The notes under the pieces: generated by a model
Database searches by the model: none
The model's input: the letters and a program-made list of their open reading frames with translations, nothing else
What the model was told of the DNA's origin: nothing
Made by a program: the position numbers and the translations under genes
Shown here: piece after piece, positions 31,382 to 35,525 of the stretch
Layout of the letters: the number at the start of each line of letters is the position of its first letter
How positions within the stretch are numbered: the stretch's first letter is position 1
Assembly (NCBI GenBank): GCA_002298545.1
Contig: DBKQ01000034.1
Location: forward strand, 6,158 to 41,682
Length of the DNA: 35,525 bases
Reading direction: 5' to 3'
Source of the DNA: Prevotella sp. UBA746
GTDB lineage: Bacteria; Bacteroidota; Bacteroidia; Bacteroidales; Bacteroidaceae

Positions 31382-32449
31382 ATGCGAATAGTAATTAAAA
31401 TAGGAAGTAATGTGCTCACAAGAAGTGACGGCAAACTGAACGTAACGCGCATGTCATCGCTCGTTGACCAGATTGCAGGGTTGCAGCGGAAAGGACATGA
31501 GGTGATTCTCGTGTCGAGCGGTTCTGTTGCCGGAGGGCGCGGAGAACTGAAGGTGTCGAAGAAACTCGATAAGGTAGGACAGCGGCAGCTCTTCTCGGCT
31601 GTGGGGCAGGTGAAGCTGATAAATCTGTATTATGATCTCTTCCGCGAGTATGGTATACATATCGGACAGATTCTAACCATGAAGGAGAGTTTCGCCACAC
31701 GGCGCGAATATCTTAACCAAAGGGCGTGCATGGAGGTGATGCTCGAAAATGGAGTGTTGCCCGTTGTCAATGAGAATGATACCGTCAGCGTTACCGAACT
31801 GATGTTTACCGATAATGATGAACTTTCGGGACTTATTGCCTCGATGATGGATGCCGACGAACTGATTATCCTTTCTAATGTCGACGGTATCTTCAATGGT
31901 AATCCCGAGGATAAGGCGACGGAGGTTATCAGAACTGTTCTGCCCGGGAAATCTCTCGATGAGTATATATCACAGGAGAAGAGCTCCATGGGGCGTGGCG
32001 GAATGACGAGCAAGTGCAGTATTGCGCGACGTGTTGCTGACGAGGGAATTAAGGTCGTTATTGCCAATGGAAAGAGGGAGAATATCTTGTCGTTGCTTGA
32101 CGAAAAACCGGATTCTACCGTGCATACCGAGTTCCTCCCCGGCTCTCAGCCTGCTGGAGCTATAAAGAAATGGATAGCCCATAGCCAGAGCTTCGCCAAG
32201 GGCTCCGTCTCTGTTAATGCTGATGCTGCCAAGGCTCTTCGCAGTAGTCATGCCGTGAGCTTGCTCATGGTTGGAGTCACGGCTGTTTCGGGCGATTTCG
32301 AGGAGGGCGACCTCGTGTCTGTCGTTGATGCAGCGGGCAAGGAGATTGCTATCGGCAGGTCGGCGTATGATGCTGATGATGCCCGTAAGGCTATTGGGAA
32401 GCATGGCGTCAAACCGATTGTTCATTATGATTATATGGTGGTTCTTTAA
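31382..32449 (+). CDS. proB: Glutamate 5-kinase
   Basis: This enzyme phosphorylates glutamate, the first step of proline synthesis. The protein has 355 residues. The amino-acid kinase domain (1-260) has IVIKIGSNVLTR, LVSSGSVAGGRGEL, VVNENDTVSV, FTDNDELSGLIA and the ATP-site MGRGGMTSKCSIARR. A C-terminal PUA domain (about 275-355) is present, as in the long ProB form that is usually proline-sensitive. proA starts 12 bp after the stop, so the two form an operon. Confidence 0.96.
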   Translation: MRIVIKIGSNVLTRSDGKLNVTRMSSLVDQIAGLQRKGHEVILVSSGSVAGGRGELKVSKKLDKVGQRQLFSAVGQVKLINLYYDLFREYGIHIGQILTMKESFATRREYLNQRACMEVMLENGVLPVVNENDTVSVTELMFTDNDELSGLIASMMDADELIILSNVDGIFNGNPEDKATEVIRTVLPGKSLDEYISQEKSSMGRGGMTSKCSIARRVADEGIKVVIANGKRENILSLLDEKPDSTVHTEFLPGSQPAGAIKKWIAHSQSFAKGSVSVNADAAKALRSSHAVSLLMVGVTAVSGDFEEGDLVSVVDAAGKEIAIGRSAYDADDARKAIGKHGVKPIVHYDYMVVL

Positions 32450-32461
32450 TTTCTATTGGAT

Positions 32462-33703
32462 ATGAATGAGATTTTCTGTAAGGCTAAAGAGGCAAGCAAA
32501 TCCTTGGCTCTTGTTCCTGATGAGGAGCGTAGCCGCATATTATATAAGGTTGCCGATGCTATTGACTCTCAGAAGGAGAGGATCCTTCGTGCTAATTCGC
32601 TTGATTTGAAGAGGATGGATCGGGATAATCCTCTATACGACAGACTGATGCTTACTGACGATCGGCTCGCCGGTATTGCCTCTGACATGCGCAACGTAGC
32701 GGCTCTGCCGTCGCCGCTCGGCATAGTTACAAAGGCTAAAACTTTGCCTAACGGGTTGAGGCTTCATCGGGTGAGCGTGCCGTTTGGCGTGATTGGAATG
32801 ATTTTCGAGGCGCGCCCGAATGTGGCTTTTGATGTGTTCTCGCTCTGCTTGAAAAGCGGTAATGTATGTGTGCTTAAAGGCGGAAAGAATGCTGATGCCT
32901 CTAACCGCGAGGCCGTTGCCGTCATTCACGAGGTGTTGCAGAGTGAGGGAATTCCATCTGATGTCGTTTCGCTGCTGCCGTCTACTCATGAGGCTGCCGC
33001 TCAGCTGCTCAATGCTGTAGGATATGTTGACTTGTGCATTCCGAGGGGTGGCAGAAAGCTTATTGATTTCGTGCGGGATACGGCACGCGTACCGGTTATC
33101 GAGACCGGTGCCGGTGTGGTTAACGCTTATTTCGACAAGGATGGCGATGCCGATATGGGGGCGGCGATTGTTAATAATGCCAAGACTCGACGTGTCAGCG
33201 TATGCAATGCTCTCGACTGCTTGCTCGTTCATCGCAACCGGCTGGCCGACCTAAATGTTGTTTGCAAGCCGCTCAAAGATAAGATCGTAGTGTTGTATGC
33301 CGATAATGACGCCTTTGAAGCTCTGAAGGATTATTACCCTGAAAAACTTCTTAAACATTCGGTGCCAGAGGATTACGGTACTGAATTTATGGACTATAAA
33401 CTTGCCGTCAGAACGGTCGGCAGTATCGATGAGGCCATCCGCCATATCGACAAATTCGGATCCGGACACAGCGAGTGTATCATTACCGACAACGTCGATG
33501 CCGCTCGCAGATTCCAGGCGGAGGTTGATGCTGCATGTGTATATTGGAACGCTCCTACAAGCTTTACCGACGGGGCGCAGTTCGGACTCGGCGCTGAAAT
33601 CGGTATCAGCACGCAGAAACTCGGACCACGTGGACCGATGGCGCTCGAGGAGATTACTACTTACAAATGGATTATTGAGGGTAGCGGACAGGTTCGCGCA
33701 TAA
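32462..33703 (+). CDS. proA: Gamma-glutamyl phosphate reductase
   Basis: This enzyme reduces gamma-glutamyl phosphate to the semialdehyde, which cyclises to the ProC substrate. The protein has 413 residues of the aldehyde dehydrogenase superfamily. Seen are PFGVIGMIFEARPNVAFD, CIPRGGRKLIDFV, the catalytic Cys248 in RRVSVCNALDCLLVH, and GLGAEIGISTQKLGPRGPM. The ATG at 32462 is chosen over a TTG two codons upstream. It is the second gene of proBA. Confidence 0.96.
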   Translation: MNEIFCKAKEASKSLALVPDEERSRILYKVADAIDSQKERILRANSLDLKRMDRDNPLYDRLMLTDDRLAGIASDMRNVAALPSPLGIVTKAKTLPNGLRLHRVSVPFGVIGMIFEARPNVAFDVFSLCLKSGNVCVLKGGKNADASNREAVAVIHEVLQSEGIPSDVVSLLPSTHEAAAQLLNAVGYVDLCIPRGGRKLIDFVRDTARVPVIETGAGVVNAYFDKDGDADMGAAIVNNAKTRRVSVCNALDCLLVHRNRLADLNVVCKPLKDKIVVLYADNDAFEALKDYYPEKLLKHSVPEDYGTEFMDYKLAVRTVGSIDEAIRHIDKFGSGHSECIITDNVDAARRFQAEVDAACVYWNAPTSFTDGAQFGLGAEIGISTQKLGPRGPMALEEITTYKWIIEGSGQVRA

Positions 33704-33708
33704 TAACA

Positions 33709-33742
33709 AAGTTCGGCAGCGTTTCTCAACGGTGCCGAACTT
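33709..33742 (+). terminator. Hairpin after proA
   Basis: AAGTTCGGC (33709-33717) pairs with GCCGAACTT (33734-33742), with CGTT/AACG pairing inside. There is no T-run after it, so it may need a factor or may protect the 3' end. Confidence 0.55.
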
Positions 33743-33978
33743 CAAAATTAATAGACATATTTATAAAAGGAACGTATAATCTTTTTTTGTTATAGAGAAT
33801 CTTTTTGTAAACTCATGTCGCAAAGGTATACTTTTATTCTCTTTCCTCTATTACCATTTCTACTGATATAACTATCAATATTGCGGTTTAATGCATGCTC
33901 ATGCTTTAAAATGTATTAAAAACTCTCATTTCTTTCTCTCATTATTATTCCCGAAGCAATATTTATTGGCAAATTGAC
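33743..33978. other. AT-rich intergenic region between proA and murF
   Basis: No ORF or repeat is recognised. A lone minus-strand TACCTTTG (33821-33828) resembles a -7 box but faces the 3' end of proA and has no upstream element. Confidence 0.55.
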
Positions 33979-34008
33979 TTTGTCGTATCGTTATTTTTCA
34001 TACTTTTG
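33979..34008 (+). promoter_or_regulatory. Promoter of murF
   Basis: TTTG (33979-33982), 18 nt, then TACTTTTG (34001-34008). The predicted leader is only about 18 nt. Confidence 0.65.
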
Positions 34009-34032
34009 CACAAACAAAAATTTATTGGAATA

Positions 34033-35334
34033 ATGGAAATTTCTGAACTTTACAATATCTTCCGCAAACACCCCGTCGTGACTACCGACAGCCGCGACTG
34101 TCCGGAGGATTCAATATTCTTTGCTCTTAAAGGAGCATCGTTTAATGGCAACGCTTTCGCCGCAAAAGCTCTGGAGCAAGGCTGCGCCTTCGCCGTGGTC
34201 GACGAGAAGGAATATGCACCGGAAGGAGACTCGAGATTTATTCTTACTGACAACTGTCTGCATACGCTGCAGATGCTCGCTAATTATCATCGCAGACAAC
34301 TTGGTACAAAAATTATCGGCATCACCGGCACGAATGGAAAAACTACCACTAAGGAACTGGTGGCTACGGTGTTACAGAAAAAATACAACGTACTTTATAC
34401 ACAGGGGAATTTTAATAATGACATCGGTGTGCCGAAAACTCTGTTGCGCCTAAAACCAGAACATCAGATTGCCGTCATCGAGATGGGAGCGAGCCATCCG
34501 GGCGACATAAAGACGCTGGTCGATATCGTGGAACCTGATTGTGGAATTATAACCAATGTGGGGAAGGCACACCTGCAGGGATTCGGGTCTTTCGAGGGAG
34601 TCATAAAAACTAAAGGCGAACTGTATGATTTCCTGAGAAACAACGGTGGCTTCGTATTTATACACAACGACAACAAGTATCTGAAAAATATCTCCGCCGG
34701 ACTCGAACTCGTAAAATACGGTTCCGACCACGACGACAAGTCGCTCCTCGTTAGCGGTGAGGTAATAGAGTGTGCACCGTTCCTCAAGTTCCGCTGGAGC
34801 GTAAAAGGTGGAGACTGGCATGAAGTGCAGACACACCTTATCGGTAGCTATAATGTATACAACATGCTCGCTGCAGCATGTATAGGCACATATTTTGGAG
34901 TTGCCGAAAGCGAGGTGAGCGACGCTTTGCGCGATTATGTACCTACTAACAACCGCTCGCAGCTTGAAACAACTGCCTCAAACAAACTTATCGTTGATAC
35001 ATACAATGCCAACCCTACCAGTATGAAGGCAGCACTGGAGAATTTCCGTGATATGGCAGTATCTCCAAAGATGGCTATCCTTGGAGACATGCGAGAACTT
35101 GGAAGTGTCAGCGGTGAAGAGCATCAGAAGGTTGTCGATTTCTTGAAAGAGAATAATATCGACAATGTATGGCTCGTAGGCGAAGAGTTCGGAAAAACAG
35201 ATTGCAACTTCAGAAAATTCCCTGATGTCGATGCTGTGAAAGCCGAAATCGCTGTTCATAAGCCTGAAGGATACTATATCCTCATAAAGGGAAGCAATGG
35301 AATAAAACTCTTCCAACTCCCCGAATTGTTATAA
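34033..35334 (+). CDS. murF: UDP-N-acetylmuramoyl-tripeptide--D-alanyl-D-alanine ligase
   Basis: This cytosolic enzyme adds the D-Ala-D-Ala made by Ddl to the UDP-MurNAc tripeptide. The protein has 433 residues. The N-terminal substrate domain has VTTDSRDCPEDSIFFALKG. The ATP-binding loop is GTNGKTTT (99-106), followed by YTQGNFNNDIGVPKTLL and AVIEMGASHPGDI, and the C-terminal domain has LIVDTYNANPTSMKAAL and AILGDMRELG. The ATG at 34033 is chosen because an upstream TTG in frame overlaps the -7 box. It seems to be transcribed alone. Confidence 0.96.
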   Translation: MEISELYNIFRKHPVVTTDSRDCPEDSIFFALKGASFNGNAFAAKALEQGCAFAVVDEKEYAPEGDSRFILTDNCLHTLQMLANYHRRQLGTKIIGITGTNGKTTTKELVATVLQKKYNVLYTQGNFNNDIGVPKTLLRLKPEHQIAVIEMGASHPGDIKTLVDIVEPDCGIITNVGKAHLQGFGSFEGVIKTKGELYDFLRNNGGFVFIHNDNKYLKNISAGLELVKYGSDHDDKSLLVSGEVIECAPFLKFRWSVKGGDWHEVQTHLIGSYNVYNMLAAACIGTYFGVAESEVSDALRDYVPTNNRSQLETTASNKLIVDTYNANPTSMKAALENFRDMAVSPKMAILGDMRELGSVSGEEHQKVVDFLKENNIDNVWLVGEEFGKTDCNFRKFPDVDAVKAEIAVHKPEGYYILIKGSNGIKLFQLPELL

Positions 35335-35389
35335 ATTTATTGGATAGAACAAGTCTTTATACATGTTCTTTCCCCATTTTTTATTTGCA

Positions 35390-35437
35390 GCCTTGAAGTG
35401 GAAAATATCAAAATACATATTCTTTTCACTTCAAGGC
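35390..35437 (+). terminator. Probable terminator of murF
   Basis: GCCTTGAAGTG (35390-35400) pairs with CACTTCAAGGC (35427-35437), extended past a one-base bulge by AAAA/TTTT; TTTCCC follows. The loop is long. Confidence 0.65.
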
Positions 35438-35455
35438 TTTCCCATTTCTTAACAA

Positions 35456-35525
35456 CGCTTCCGGTGTTCCGCCTAAACACTCCAAGTGTTTCGCCTAAAC
35501 GCTTCCGGTGTTTCGCCTAAACGCT
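35456..35525. repeat. 22-bp tandem repeats, cut by the window end
   Basis: Units are 35456-35477, 35478-35499 and 35500-35521, with a fourth starting. Each is a hairpin-forming part (CGCTTCCGGTGTT or CACTCCAAGTGTT) plus CGCCTAAA or CCGCCTAAA. The array continues beyond the window. Confidence 0.85.

Noticed and set aside
33821..33828. Minus-strand TACCTTTG facing proA
   Set aside because: It is a single -7-like match without an upstream element or a gene to serve; it could be chance in AT-rich sequence.

Overview
The window looks like a chromosomal segment of a Bacteroidales bacterium, most likely Prevotella or a close relative. Three things support this. Promoters match the Bacteroidetes pattern (TTTG about 18-20 nt before TAnnTTTG). 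Several lineage-typical proteins are present: a NigD-like lipoprotein, DUF4831, a C25 peptidase, type IX secretion (T9SS)-like C-terminal tails and a DUF4143 ATPase. Gene pairs common in this group also occur: rpmH/efp, folP/cdaA, and PASTA/rluD/ddl/acyltransferase. No phage, insertion sequence, plasmid module, rRNA or CRISPR array was seen.

Layout. Positions 1-3426 hold the 3' end of argG, then argC, argD and proC (arginine and proline synthesis); a MITE-like inverted repeat fills the argG-argC gap. A DUF4143 AAA ATPase follows, with a palindrome-rich leader. Ribosomal protein L34 (rpmH, minus strand) and efp are divergent at about 5.0-5.9 kb. Positions 6.0-10.0 kb hold an AT-rich minus-strand operon for three exported proteins: a gingipain-type C25 peptidase, a protein with a self-cleaving S74 chaperone followed by a T9SS-like sorting domain, and an unrecognised protein with a short Prevotella-type tail. 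Next come a family 2 glycosyltransferase, radC, a possible decayed small gene and the class II aldolase fba. Then DUF4831 and nnr (minus strand), hpt and adk (plus strand), and a CE12-like rhamnogalacturonan acetylesterase (minus strand). A divergent tRNA-Pro(CGG)/tRNA-Phe(GAA) pair follows, then a 937-residue exported beta-helix protein.

From 24.3 to 31.1 kb runs a plus-strand series for the envelope, folate and signalling: PASTA protein, rluD, ddl, acyltransferase, NigD-like lipoprotein, folP and the diadenylate cyclase gene cdaA. Then come proB-proA and murF. With proC near the left end, the whole glutamate-to-proline route is in this window.

The gaps between genes are the most unusual part. 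Five gaps carry degenerate 9-nt tandem arrays that read in the same sense as the downstream gene and lie just before its start codon (DUF4831, adk, ddl, acyltransferase, folP). There are also 7-, 21-, 22- and 25-nt tandem repeats and two inverted copies of a roughly 100-bp palindromic element 21 kb apart. Several repeats begin at or over the stop codon of the preceding gene. These arrays and the C25/S74 secretion cassette are the two best candidates for something undescribed.
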